Shown in pieces: positions 32,653-43,029 of a stretch of DNA of 64,000 nt. The stretch is from Channallabes apus (lineage: Eukaryota; Chordata; Actinopteri; Siluriformes; Clariidae), in NCBI GenBank assembly GCA_030522415.1, contig CM060106.1, positions 26,437,967 to 26,501,966 of the forward strand, written 5' to 3'. Below the pieces are notes generated by a model. It worked only from the letters and a program-made list of their open reading frames with translations. It made no database searches and was not told the DNA's origin. Made by a program: the position numbers and the translations under genes. Numbering within the stretch: position 1 is the stretch's first letter; every line of letters begins with the position of its first letter.

Positions 32653-33624
32653 TTACCGCCAGTCACATAGTGTTCTGGAGATGTTGTCAGAGAGGACCGC
32701 TGCTCCAGCTCTGCTAGGGTGTAGGCCATCGGTGTGATAGAGCCTAGGACGCTCCCAGAAAACATTCCAGTTATCAACAAAGCGTAATTTCTGTTGTTGA
32801 CACCAAGATTGTAACCATTCATTAAAGGCAAATAATCTACTGAACTTCTCGATTCCTCGCTGAAATGTGGGAAGCGGTCCAGATACGATGATCCTTGTCG
32901 TGGGTGATGTGCTGCGGACCTTCTCGACCTAGCTCCTGAAGTCCTTCTTTAGGATCTCCGTCTGCCTCAGTCTGGTGTCGTTCGTGCCGGCATGAAGAAC
33001 CACAGCTGCAATGTTCCTCCTCAGGGCAGCAGGCACCTGTGCAGCAACATCAAGAACACGTGCACCAGGTAAACAGCGTGTGTGCACCTTACCTTTAGCT
33101 GTGGTAGCACGCACGTGACGAACGATGGAGTCTCCGATGACCAGGACGTCGTGTGCCGTCTCGCGGAGAGGAGCGAAGCGGTTTCGGGTCGAGATGTCGA
33201 AGACGGGTGGTGGCGGAGGGGGAGAGGTCCTCGCCCGGGGCTTGGCGTGCTTCTTCCGCTGCTGCTGTATCCAGGGTCCGTGGTATCCCGGCGCCGGGGT
33301 GAAGGAAAACTGGGCGGGCTGCATCCTTGGTGTGTTGGACCTGGGCAGAGAAACACGCGGGGTTGAGGTTGTCGGAGAGATTGTGTCACGCCGAGAATTT
33401 ACCTGGGACAGGTGAGCGTCGGTCCGTGACGATTCCAGCGTGGCTTTCCGCTGCTGTAGCCGGGCCAGCTTCACCTGTAGCTCACGGATCAGCTTCTCCA
33501 CGGCCTCCAGCTCCAAATCCACCGAGTGCAGCTCCAATGGCTCCTCACCTGCACTCAGAGGCAGAATCACAACCGACATGGTGTCTAAACACGGAAAATA
33601 ATCGGTGTGAAGAAGCGAAAACAA
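32653..33624 (-). pseudogene. L2 LINE ORF1: coiled coil plus SGNH hydrolase, one nonsense codon
   Basis: Likely start is MSVVILPL (33579) rather than the upstream Met. A coiled-coil-like stretch (LELEAVEKLIRELQVKLARLQQRK) is near residues 20-50 of the longer frame, then a Pro/Ser-rich linker. The SGNH blocks follow in order: VIGDSIVRHV, CLPGARVLD, VVLHAGTND, and after a single in-frame TAG at 32929-32931, VSGPLPT and the HTDGLHPS block with the Asp-x-x-His pair. The frame ends CDWR and stop. Only the one stop breaks it. Confidence 0.85.
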
Positions 33625-33874
33625 ACTTTACAAACAAACATGATAGCCGGGCTAACGGGCTAGCGATGCTAATGCTAATTAGCGATGCTAATGCCGGCTA
33701 AAAGCGGTGTGCTGCAAAACAATTAAAACTTAACGATATAACACGCGTTTCGAGTAAATATATTATAAGATACTTATCCGTTTTATGTACACTCTTCGTA
33801 AGGGGACGAAAAAGTTTAAAAATTGGTCAGTATGGTGGAGCTCGGAAAAAAAAGCAGCGTCTCAGCGTCCTCGT

Positions 33875-34784
33875 CCTGTGTTAAAGGGTGTTCCCTGTGT
33901 CCCCCTGTGTTAGAGGGTGTTCCCTGTGTCCCCCTGTGTTAGAGGATGTTCCCTGTGTCCCCCTGTGTTATAGGGTGTTTCCTGTGTCTCCCTGTGTTAT
34001 AGGGTGTTTCCTGTGTCCCCCTGTGTTAGAGAGTGTTTCCTGTGTCTCCATGTGTTAGAGGGTGTTCCCTGTGTTAGAGAGTGTTTCCTGTGTCTCCCTG
34101 TGTTATAGGGTGTTTCCTGTGTCCCCATGTGTTAGAGGGTCTTCCCTGTGTCCCCCTGTGTTAGAGGATGTTCCCTGTGTCCCCCTGTGTTATGGGGTGT
34201 TTCCTGTGTCTCCCTGTGTTATAGGGGGTTTCCTGTGTCCCCCTGTGTTAGAGGGTGTTCCCTGTGTCCCCCTGTGTTAGAGGGTGTTCCCTGTGTCTCC
34301 CTGTGTTAAAGGGTGTTCCCTGTGTCTCCATGTGTTAGAGGGTGTTCCCTGTGTCTCCATGTGTTAGAGGGTGTTCCCTGTGTCCCCCTGTGTTAGAGAG
34401 TGTTTCCTGTGTCTCCCTGTGTTATAGGGTGTTCCCTGTGTCCCCCTGTGTTAGAGGGTGTTCCCTGTGTCTCCCTGTGTTATAGGGTGTTTCCTGTGTC
34501 CCCCTGTGTTAGAGGATGTTCCCTGTGTCCCCCTGTGTTAGAGAGTGTTTCCTGTGTCTCCATGTGTTAGAGGGTGTTCCCTGTGTTAGAGAGTGTTTCC
34601 TGTGTCCCCCTGTGTTAGAGGGTGTTCCCTGTGTCTCCCTGTGTTATAGGGTGTTTCCTGTGTCCCCCTGTGTTAGAGGATGTTCCCTGTGTCTCCCTGT
34701 GTTATAGGGTGTTTCCTGTGTCCCCATGTGTTAGAGGGTGTTCTCTGTGTCTCCCTGTGTTAGAGGGTGTTCCTTGTGTCGCAA
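33875..34784. repeat. 29-bp minisatellite, right block (about 31 copies)
   Basis: Continuation of the array at 25815-28906 beyond the L2 insertion, same unit and variants. It ends in CTTGTGTCGCAATTT. Together the two blocks make about 137 copies. Confidence 0.97.
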
Positions 34785-34815
34785 TTTAAATATTGTTAAT
34801 GTTTGTTTGTGTGTG

Positions 34816-35195
34816 GCCGGCGCGGTGGTGTAGTGGTTAGCACTGTCGCCTTGCACCTCCAGGGTCTGGGTTCGATTCCCCGGCCAGGCTCGATTCCCAT
34901 CTCTGTGTGCATGGAGTTTGCATGTTCTCCCCGTGCTTGGTGGGTTTCCTCCGGGTACTCCGGTTTCCTCCCACAGTCCAAAGATATGCAGGTTAGGCTA
35001 ATTGGCGTTCCCAAATTGACCGCAGTGTGTGATTGGGTGTGTGTGTGTGTATGTGTGTGTGCCCTGCGATGGATTGGCGCCCTGTCCAGGGTGTACCCCG
35101 CCTAGTGCCCGAAGTCTCCTGGGATAGGCTCCAGGTCCCCGCGACCCTGAACACAGGATTAAGCGGTATAGAAGATGAATGAATGAATGAATGAA
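34816..35195 (+). mobile_element. Complete tRNA-derived SINE
   Basis: 380 bases flanked by 12-bp direct repeats TGTTTGTGTGTG (34804-34815 and 35196-35207). The head has Pol III A-box GGTGTAGTGG (34827-34836) and B-box GGTTCGATTCC (34869-34879) like a tRNA gene; the body has a (TG)n patch near 35037-35060; the 3' end AAGCGGTATAGAAGATGAAT carries an (AATG)n tail. It resembles tRNA-SINEs reported from catfish (Mermaid/Merman type), but I cannot confirm the family name. The tail is shared with the other fragments in the window. Confidence 0.88.
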
Positions 35196-35529
35196 TGTTT
35201 GTGTGTGTGCATGCATGGGATGGTGGGTCTTGTATCCTCATGGATGAAGCAGAAGAATAGATTAATACTGTACAAAGAAACAAGTGGCCTGAGGCACTTC
35301 TTTATGCACACACACGATTTGGGTAACAAACTGTACAGTGAAGGCAAATTTAAACTTTATGAAGTTTTTGTAGAGATAAGTTGATTTCAAAACCAAAAGT
35401 TTCTAACACTGGATAAACAGTACTCAGTCTGTAAGGATATTTGATCACTTGAAGGACAGATAACACCAAAGCACACATGAGCTCGGGGAAAGACACCAGC
35501 AGGACTGCGGACATAGCACCAATATTCAG

Positions 35530-35665
35530 CCCAAGTGTGTGGCATGTGATGAATTGTCATCCCATCCAGTGTTTACCCCGCCTTGTGCCCCAAGTCTCCT
35601 GGGACGGGCTCCAGGCCCCTGTGACCCTGAATACAGGATAAGGCGGTATAGACGATGAGTGTCTT
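35530..35665 (+). repeat. SINE 3' fragment
   Basis: Plus-strand relative of the end of the SINE at 34816-35195: CCAGTGTTTACCCCGCC, CTCCTGGGACGGGCTCCAGG, CCTGAATACAGGATAAGGCG, GTATAGACGATGAGTG. Diverged, no head. Confidence 0.75.
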
Positions 35666-36255
35666 TGTCAAAAACAGAGAGTGACAACGATCATGCTATT
35701 TAGCAGAAATGTGTTAAGTGTCCTCCTGTACATTTGCTTCTGTAAATTTATACTGGAAGTCTGCTAGATAAAATCTCTTCTGTAAGAATCTGTCTCAAAA
35801 TATGTTCAGTTCTGTGTCCATAAATGGGATAATGTGATCACGAGATAAACCAACAGCATTAAACTGTGTATTAAAATGAATAACCACAAAGATTTGAATT
35901 GAAGCATTAAGCATTGAAGTATAACAGAATACACCGATTAATTAAAAATATAATTATAACATGTAATTGTAAACAAGTGAAGCAAATATACAACGATTTT
36001 GGGAAGAACTAGATTTCCATACCCAGGTAGATAGTGTTACAAATCTAGCCAACTGATTGCTAGAGAACGAATGTGGGGAAAATATACCTCATTTGGTAAT
36101 GAAGGGTTGACAAAAATGTCTTTAAAATCATACAATATATTCAGTGCAGCTCAACACCAATCAGTGATTTATTAAATTCATATTATAATATTGAAATGTT
36201 TAATATGATATCTCAATTTCAAGAATATATGGTAAAATACTTGAATACTCTTCTT
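35666..36255. other. No gene seen
   Basis: AT-rich sequence with no recognised frame or repeat. Confidence 0.4.
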
Positions 36256-36263
36256 CTCATTAA

Positions 36264-36344
36264 TCTCTAATATCGGCAATTCTCTTCTTCTGCTCCTTTA
36301 TTACATCTATGCACTGATGAAGAGCTGATGTGGTAAGTTCTACA
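36264..36344 (-). CDS. Possible terminal exon of an unknown gene
   Basis: On the minus strand an AG acceptor (TTTTTGTAG) is followed by an open stretch reading ELTTSALHQCIDVIKEQKKR then IADIRD and a stop, a helical, charged sequence typical of real protein ends. I do not recognise the family, and saw no matching upstream exon within the next 1-2 kb. It may be chance. Confidence 0.2.
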
Positions 36345-37495
36345 AAAATCCATAATAAGTACACTTTAAAACATGTGTTAATAGCGAATAATCTGATTTT
36401 TTTTTTATCTTTGAAACCTACAGTAGGGGAATTGAACCCTTCTAGCACATTTACACCAGCCACTCCTGACTAAACTACTCCTTTACCCATGAAATGCTTG
36501 GGTCGTTTTCTTCAGGAAACTGCATCACATAGACGACTTAATCCCGCTAATCTAAGTAGTATTAGAGCATTAGTTACATTCTTGTAGAGCTAGACATGTG
36601 CTAGATTAACTCCCAACTGGCACATTATGGCTATTCCCTTTGAGCAACGTAAGTTGTGGCTTACAATATCAAAGCAAGTGCCAACATATTACTGAGGGTC
36701 TCCCTCCCAGCATTCCACACCAGCCGTGATGATCAACCTGCTGCTGGTTGCTTTATTTGGTGTCAATTGTTTGTGCATTATTTTATTTATTTCGTACTGC
36801 AGCTTTGAGGATAATATAGTTTATCTGACCAAAATTAACTCAGTCACTTTTAGCAACCACGTGGTCTTGTAATGGTGGAACTAGAGCCTGTCCCAGGAAT
36901 ACCAGGCATAAGCCACTATGAATAGGATACCAGTCCTACAGACACATTCACACACTTTATGCCCCCTGCTAAATTTTGCATTGGAATTGGAAAACTGGAA
37001 GTGAGTCTAATGATTTTGCAAATTCAAATTCGTTTGTTATTCAAGATATTATTCAACTACAGTATGTAAATGACGACTTGAGTATTTATGTAAAGTGACA
37101 TTCAAGGTGAGACGTCCTGAATGTAAATTTATTTCAGATAATCAACACAAAACTCGAGGAAAGAGACAGTAATTAACATGTCAGGTCCCATTTCTTACTA
37201 TTTAAATCCATTAGATACCCCACAGTGTGACTTTTAATGCTCTGGCTGAAATAGATCTCCATACTGTATAAGCCATATTTTCATACCTTAAACTCTCTTT
37301 GTGTCACACCTCCTTGAAAAACAGCATTTCAGTGTGTATGTAAATGAGCCACCACTAGGTCACACCCTTTTAGACACAAGCTAGGGAAGTGTGACTTCTT
37401 ATATGAGGTCATAATAGGGGAAAATCTGATTGGCTCGTTTAAACTGAGGGAGAACACAAAAGCAAGATAAAAAAAGAAAAAGAAAAAAAAAAGGG
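36345..37495. other. No gene seen; small SINE relic
   Basis: A weak minus-strand SINE-body relic at about 36850-36960. Otherwise AT-rich and unassigned, with a purine-rich run at 37466-37497 just before the retroviral leader. Confidence 0.4.
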
Positions 37496-37732
37496 CAGAG
37501 CCATGGTAAACTGCCACAAACTTGGCGTTGTCGGCAGTTCTCCGTGTTTGAGGAAGGCATTGGAGAATCCCGGGGAGGCGTAAGCGCTGACGCCTTGGAG
37601 GCTTTTCACTTCATCTCAAACGCTTAATTGGCAATCGAGCGTGAGAGGACCGGGGATTCACCATGTCACCTCAACACCGGAGTTAAAAGAACTAAAATAG
37701 TGTGGTAAGGAAATTTTTTAAGTTGTAAGTCT

Positions 37733-37797
37733 TTAAGTTGTAATTGTTAAAGTTAAAGTAAGTTGTAATTGTTAAAGTTAAAGTAAGTTGTAATTGA
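37733..37797. repeat. Short tandem repeat in the retroviral leader
   Basis: AAGTTGTAATTGTTAAAGTT-type units of about 26 bases, 2.5 copies, just upstream of the hairpin region. Confidence 0.85.
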
Positions 37798-38019
37798 GTA
37801 TTAAGTGCACTTTCTCACAGTGGCTGGGATAGATTTAAACTTGGATCTATCACACGAGTCTGGGATTCGTGAAAAGTACCCAAAAAAGTGCAAAGGCGCA
37901 CAAAAGAGAGAGATAGGGTACTGGTTTCGCCTCGTTTCCGAAAAACTTGGCCCCGCAGCAGACGTGCTCGGTGTGAGGACCTCCGGAGGTAAAAGCAAGT
38001 CAGAGTGCAGGGTTGCAAG

Positions 38020-38185
38020 GTGCACACGTAAAAGTCAATAGGACTTTACGGGATAAGGGAAAAACAGTCAAGGGGACTGTTGAGGTAAATTAAGGTAGAG
38101 TGTAAAGTGCACCGGTAAAGTCAAGAGGACTTTATGGCAGAGTGCAAACCGCTGCACCGGTAGCAGTCAGGGAGACTGTGAGAGC
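38020..38185 (+). promoter_or_regulatory. Four AGTC-N5-GACT hairpins in the retroviral leader (possible packaging signal)
   Basis: Four 13-base units, 38033-38045, 38066-38078, 38119-38131 and 38165-38177, all read AGTC, five purine-rich bases, GACT. Flanking bases extend the stems differently yet still pair: GTAAAGTC/GACTTTAC-like in units 1 and 3, AACAGTC/GACTGTT in unit 2, CAGTC/GACTG in unit 4. The set looks like two copies of a longer GTGCAC-starting unit. Position before gag suggests an RNA packaging or dimer signal, which is inference. Confidence 0.6.
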
Positions 38186-38490
38186 TCACTGTGAGTTAGT
38201 GGCACGTGTAAATTGACAAGTAAAAATCATGGGTAACAGCAAAAAAAAAAAAAAAAGAAGATTGTTACGCTTGTGGCGTTCCTTGTTAAAGATAACATCT
38301 AAATTATGTTATGAGAAATGTTTGAGAAATGTGGAAATCCAGGGAAAACAAAAGAAAAAAAAAGAGAAATGTAGAATTATTAATTACTGAGATTGCTTTT
38401 GAGTTGTGGATGTGTGAATCATGTGTAGATAGATAATTACAATAACAAAAAGAAAAACAAAGTAAACATTAATTGGGTAGGATTTAATAT

Positions 38491-38769
38491 GTGGAAGGCA
38501 GAAGCAGAAACAGAAGAGAAAAACGCATACAACCTAAAATGCAAGCACAAAACATTGATCCTTTTCAGTGTGTTAAGTTTGTTTCAGATCCCGACCTGGA
38601 CGGCTGCCCCCCGCGACCCCCAGCTATTAGACAGATAGCCCCTTCAGCAGATCCAGTAAGACAGCATGGACAAGAGACTTCTCGGCAGGTCCAGGCCCCA
38701 GCACAGCCAGCACAGCAAGCACAGCTCTGTCTCCAATTTCGTCACATACTCGAACCAAGGTTCAGCTGA
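38491..38769 (+). pseudogene. Retroviral gag, N-terminal fragment
   Basis: An open frame with a basic start, then IDPFQCVKFVSDPDLDGCPP and a Pro/Gln-rich tail, as in the region before capsid. It shifts frame between about 38600 and 38750 into the frame of the main gag ORF, which is open upstream of its first Met and reads on from there. A normal matrix domain is not evident. Structural gene remnant. Confidence 0.6.
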
Positions 38770-39704
38770 AAAGAGAAAAGGCTGATCGACAACCACCACC
38801 TGATGACAGCGAGGACGAGAGAGAGGAACTCTTAGGAGCTACAGGAAGTGTTCATCAAGTAATCACTGCTCCAATGATGGAAGTAGCAGGGGCGGATGGC
38901 ACAGCGATGCCTGTTCACCGACCATGGACAATAAAGGACATCGAAAATGCACATGGACAACTCCCAGACCCGAGAGAGGGGGGAGGACAGAAATTCGGTG
39001 ATGAAATGAGCAGATTTTGCTCAGAGTTTCGCCCGACATCTTATGAAATGCGACGACTTTGGGGGAGAAAACTAGGTGCGGACTTTGCAAATCATGAAGA
39101 AAACCAAGCATTTAACGGTTTTGTGGTGTGCCTTACAGCAGCGTGTAGAGAAGCGTTCCCAGCAAAAATGGATATGACTAAAATATCAATGTGCAAACAA
39201 CAACCAGGAGAGAGCGTGTCACACTATCTCACCCGTCTCACTGAGGTACATGATGCAAACAGCGGGTTGGAGAGGCCTGCAGACATGTCTGTGGCAGCAA
39301 TTTCACCGTATGAAGCACATTTGAGGAACAGTTTCATAAATGGATTACAGGAGGACATCGCTCAGAAGGTGAAAAACACATGCGTTGGATGGGACACTGG
39401 AAAACTTAGTCTCATTGAACAACATGCAATACACGCGGAAAAGCTGGTATCACAAGAACAAGATAAGCGCAACAAGAAGAGAGAAGACCAGAGTGACAAA
39501 GCACAGCTGGCAGTGTTGCAGATGGTAAGACAAACTGCGGATGTACAGTACAGGAGACGTGGAAGAGGACGAGGAGGCCGTGGACGTGGGAGAACAAATG
39601 GCTGTTATGCATGCGGAAGTGAAGACCATTGGATTAGAGACTGTCCGAGAAGGAGCAGAGGAGAGGAATGGATTAGGAGAGGTGAGGATCAGGGTGGAAA
39701 TTGA
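38760..39704 (+). pseudogene. Retroviral gag, capsid and nucleocapsid
   Basis: The main frame (first ATG 38874, 276 codons; open upstream as well) has a capsid-like part, PWTIKDIENA, FCSEFRPTSYEMRRL and KQQPGESVSHYLTRL, followed by an Arg/Gly-rich basic stretch and one CCHC zinc knuckle, CYACGSEDHWIRDC (about residues 246-259). A single knuckle after a GR-rich stretch is usual in gamma- and epsilon-like retroviruses. The frame ends shortly after it, where pol would follow. Open but separated from its N-terminal part by a frameshift. Confidence 0.85.
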
Positions 39705-41334
39705 CAGAAAAAGGCCAGGGGCGTGGGGAGCAGACCCGAAGGAGAGGGTGAGTCAAAAAAATAATTATTTTTCCTACTAACACTTCTTGCTGTGATCGCA
39801 ATGAAGAAAAGCTTGCTATCTTTTTCAATGATTCAATTCACGTTTGTATCTTAGAAACATCCACACATGCTACGTATGATCTTGAAGTATACAGTATCAG
39901 TAAAATGCCAACAATGGAATTGCAGCTCCATGACAAACAAAATTCATTTAGCTACATTCCATGCAGGTCATTCAGTCATTAAAGTGTGTGAATTTGACAG
40001 TTTAGTGAAACAGAGTGGCAGATTCCTGAACTCTGTGGGCACTTCAGGACATGCAGCTGAAAAGAGCCTCATAAAGACAAGCGTGTGGCTTTTTCCAGAT
40101 GTACATGATGATAAATTTAGATTTTTTGCTCTTATTGCTGCCCAGTAAATCTATTGGGGTGAAGATTTCATATGTAAATTAGGTATAAATCTCTTGAGAC
40201 TAAACCAGTATTGAGCCTGAGGATTTCACTCTTGTGAAATGTGATCCGTTGCCCCTGTTGTATGTGTATGAATGGAAGCTCTGCACTTCAACTGTGAGTT
40301 CAGTAAATGCTACGGTGATAGACAAATATATACCAGTAAACACATTATGATATTAGATATGTGTCACATATCTCATTTTTTTAAAGATAAGCTCAGATGT
40401 GTAGTTAATGTAGAGATAAGGAGTGTGCACATGAGAAAATGTAGCACAAGTGTCACAGTAATGTCCCTTAATCAAAGTAGGGACACCCCTAATGTGTTAT
40501 TGGATAAAAGTAATAAGGATGAGGGGAAAAAAATAAAAATTTAATAAATAAATAAATATTGGGCGTTTGAGTGACATGTGGTATGAATGAGAGAGATTGA
40601 GAATGAACCTCTTATCTGACATTACATTACAGTCACAGAGAAACAAATGCTGATGCAATGCTGAAAAATCATGTGTTAAAGTATAAAAGAACTGGATATA
40701 TTACAGTACCTACAGTCACAAGACCTGGCCAGGCAGAAAAAAATTAAGTTATCAGCATGCGGAACTTTTTCTTTTCTTTTTTAAAAAAGAATTTATGTTT
40801 ATAATTACTCACTAAAATGTATGGGCTAATGGCAAGCACGATGTAGGTTTAATTAAGGGAAGTGAACTGGCGGTGATCACCCCAAAGTAAAATTTAGGCC
40901 CTACAAACTTCATACTGTATCTACCCGAGTCTTTAACTGAAATAATTCCAGTGTTTAATTCTTTATTTTAAAGCTGTTGTCATGGTAAACATCAGCAACT
41001 TCTTATTGTCCAGCAGAACAAGGTCATAAAGCAAACCATATAAAATCTACAATTCGCACATACAAGTCATATCTTAGGTCAAATTGTTTTGGGACAAGAT
41101 AAAACTTTGGATCCAAGTACAGTAGTAGTCCAAAATATTCTAAAACAAATAAGAAAATAGGATTGATCCACAGTAAGCGCCGCTACAGAATCCGGATATA
41201 AAATGAACGTGGATGGAACAATATTTTGTGATAGAGAAATAGGTGTTAACAGGAGTTTGTCATAGTTATAGCACATGAAATTTAAATAGTGTAAATGTAA
41301 TGCTCAAACTAACAAATTTTATTCTATTTCAGAA
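39705..41334 (+). other. Degraded region where retroviral pol should be
   Basis: 1.6 kb between gag and the first readable pol piece. Two open frames (39867-40148 and 40272-40544) show no catalytic protease or reverse transcriptase motifs that I can recognise. A GTSGHAAEKS stretch near 40030-40070 is weakly protease-flank-like. Most of pol appears deleted or decayed. Confidence 0.5.
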
Positions 41335-41582
41335 AAGCAGATGCAGCAGTGAAGGCCGTGGCCAAACTTCCCCTTTCCTATAACCATAACATGTGTGTGT
41401 CTAATGCTCTCACCCCCACAGCTAACCTTGAAGAGCTTCAGAGCTACAGTCACTCCAGGAGAGGAAACAGTCTGGAGAAAAGCGGGATGTGTTTTGACAG
41501 AAGGGGTTTGGTACGACCCCAATCACAAGCCATGTCTACCTATAAAGCTATTTCTTTCTATGCTAAGTTGACACACGTGTAA
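41335..41582 (+). pseudogene. Retroviral pol remnant: RNase H end and integrase linker
   Basis: The frame reads KADAAVKAVAKLPL, then NLEELQSYS and GMCFDRRGL, and ends AKLTHV and stop. This order fits the stretch from the end of RNase H to the His start of the integrase zinc motif in gammaretrovirus-like pol. It stops at 41580-41582. The match is pattern-level, moderate. Confidence 0.5.
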
Positions 41583-41593
41583 GGACCATGTGT

Positions 41594-41605
41594 CAAAAGG
41601 GGGAA
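41594..41605 (+). other. Internal polypurine tract-like site, identical to the 3' PPT core
   Basis: CAAAAGGGGGAA, the same 12 bases as at the 3' polypurine tract (43595-43606). It lies within the pol remnant, near where lentiviruses have a central tract. It could be chance or coding constraint. Confidence 0.35.
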
Positions 41606-41746
41606 TAAGCATTTGTGTTTCTAATAACATACTGTACTGTAGATAAAGGAATTAAGATGAAGCCAGAGCACACAAAAAGTAAAAGGACATTGTGAAGATG
41701 AAATGTTATGTTATTGTGCAAAACTCTTTGAGGATTTATTTTTAAT

Positions 41747-41881
41747 ACAGGCCCACTGACAGTGCTCCTAACACCACAAACAGAAGTCAAAGTAGTGGAA
41801 ACAGAGATGAGGGTACACGCCAGCAACCCCAAACATGTTCCAGAACCGAAGAGAAAACAACACAGAGGTCAACAAGGGTGA
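41747..41881 (+). pseudogene. Retroviral integrase C-terminal domain remnant
   Basis: Forty-four codons ending in TGA: GPLTVLLTPQTEVKV, then VHASNPKHVPEP. This is the beta-barrel end of gamma-like integrases (GPxxVLLTxxTxxKV, then a His-Ala-Ser block). The catalytic core before it is not readable here. It marks the 3' end of pol, followed by env. Confidence 0.7.
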
Positions 41882-42181
41882 ACAGTGACGTGCTAGTAAC
41901 CTCTCCTGTGAACCCCAACAGACCCTCACCTGCACGCAAAGTGCATGGGTCAGAAGAACCAACTAGAGTGACAGGAACAACGCAGAACCACAACTCTCCA
42001 CTCAAATTCATCACAACAATAAGTACACTACATTTGAGGACAACACATGAAGAAATTGTAAGGTGTCAAAGTAACAGTAGCACGGAGTAACATTGGTGAC
42101 ATATAAAAGTAATTAGAGTTAAAAGTAAGTGTTGTAACTACTGACAGGATAGAAGACTGTTTTAGAGGACGGAGAATATTA

Positions 42182-42748
42182 GTGACTGAGATTATTCACA
42201 CTACAGACATTGAATTAGCTGGACTGGACCCTTGGTTACAAATGAGAAAACACCCCAAAGCAATTTGGGTAACTTTAGGAATAATTATAGTTATGGTTAC
42301 CCTGATGTGCCTACTTATTGAGAATTCGGAGAGAAACGGCGATGCTAAAGTCTATTTAACAAACTCAAGCCACATGCATTTAACTAGAATAAAGAGAAGA
42401 GACAGCATGATAAAAAGGCATAACACTAATCTCAATAGATGTGCAGGGAAATTGGGAATGTATGTATGCCATGTCATGTCCTCGGGCTGGGTAGCACTGC
42501 CCCTAAATAATGTCACAGCAGCAGAAGCAAATGCAGACAACACGTCTTGTATTATACCGATAACCACCATGGCCATCTTACAGATATCTGAATACTACAA
42601 ACAAACAGGGAGGCCAAACCCAGCAGTCCCTGAGTGTAATTATTCCAATAACCTATGTTTTGATGCCCCAGGGAGCTATTGCTCCCCATTGCCTGTTAAG
42701 AAATTTCAATTGGACAGGCTCATGTTATCCTGCATATGTAACTCCTAG
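42182..42748 (+). pseudogene. Retroviral env, surface-subunit N-terminal part
   Basis: The frame begins at GTG; the first in-frame ATG is at 42242. An uninterrupted hydrophobic segment (about residues 29-47, AIWVTLGIIIVMVTLMCLL) could be an unusually internal signal/anchor. RIKRRDS after it resembles a leader-cleavage site. Several N-glycosylation sites (NSS, NVT, NTS) and cysteines follow. It breaks by frameshift near 42700-42748, where the next frame takes over. The usual receptor-binding domain length is not reached. Confidence 0.65.
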
Positions 42749-42995
42749 TGTGTCAGTACACACAGAAAATCCGTGGGGGCCACGGATGTCAGAGAATAGA
42801 AGAAAAAGAGATGTCCCTATTAATTTTCATGGTTACACTTTAGGAGACCCGTGGACTAGCCCAGGAGCAAATGTAGGCTGGTCACTCTCCCTCGGCGGAG
42901 GAACAGCTGTAGCCCTAAACAAGGTAAATGGTTTAGCATACATGTTACTAATACTAAAAAATGACACCGTAAAGGCCTTTCACGCCTTTCAATGA
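42660..42995 (+). pseudogene. Retroviral env, surface/transmembrane junction with furin-type site
   Basis: The second env frame has NWTGSCYPAY, then NRRKRD, a furin-type surface/transmembrane cleavage site, and a Gly-rich, Ala-rich GWSLSLGGGTAVALNKVNG stretch in the fusion-peptide/heptad position, ending at VKAFHAFQ. The CX6CC disulfide loop normally further on is missing: the frame stops and the next readable piece is the membrane anchor. So the transmembrane subunit is internally deleted. Confidence 0.7.
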
Positions 42996-43029
42996 CGATC
43001 ATCAGAATATCAGCAACATCATAAACCGC

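Larger units (their letters stand above)
28907..33874 (-). mobile_element. Near full-length L2/CR1-type LINE inserted in the minisatellite
   Basis: Minus-strand LINE of 4968 bases. CCTGTGTT is present at both borders (28899-28906 and 33875-33882), giving an 8-bp target duplication inside a 29-bp unit, and the repeat array resumes on the far side. 5' region 33874-33625, ORF1 33624-32653, ORF2 32557 to about 29700, 3' UTR with a (TAA)n tract, and a 3' end of five to six ATTGA-type repeats. It has a few stops and frameshifts, so this copy is inactive but young. Confidence 0.92.

Noticed and set aside
33021..33701. Frames on both strands within the L2 ORF1
   Set aside because: Alternative frames of the SGNH-containing ORF1; no start context or family match.
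37200..37500. A 5' LTR upstream of the retroviral leader
   Set aside because: No sequence matching the 3' LTR (TATAAAATAGGTCAG or its end) is present there.
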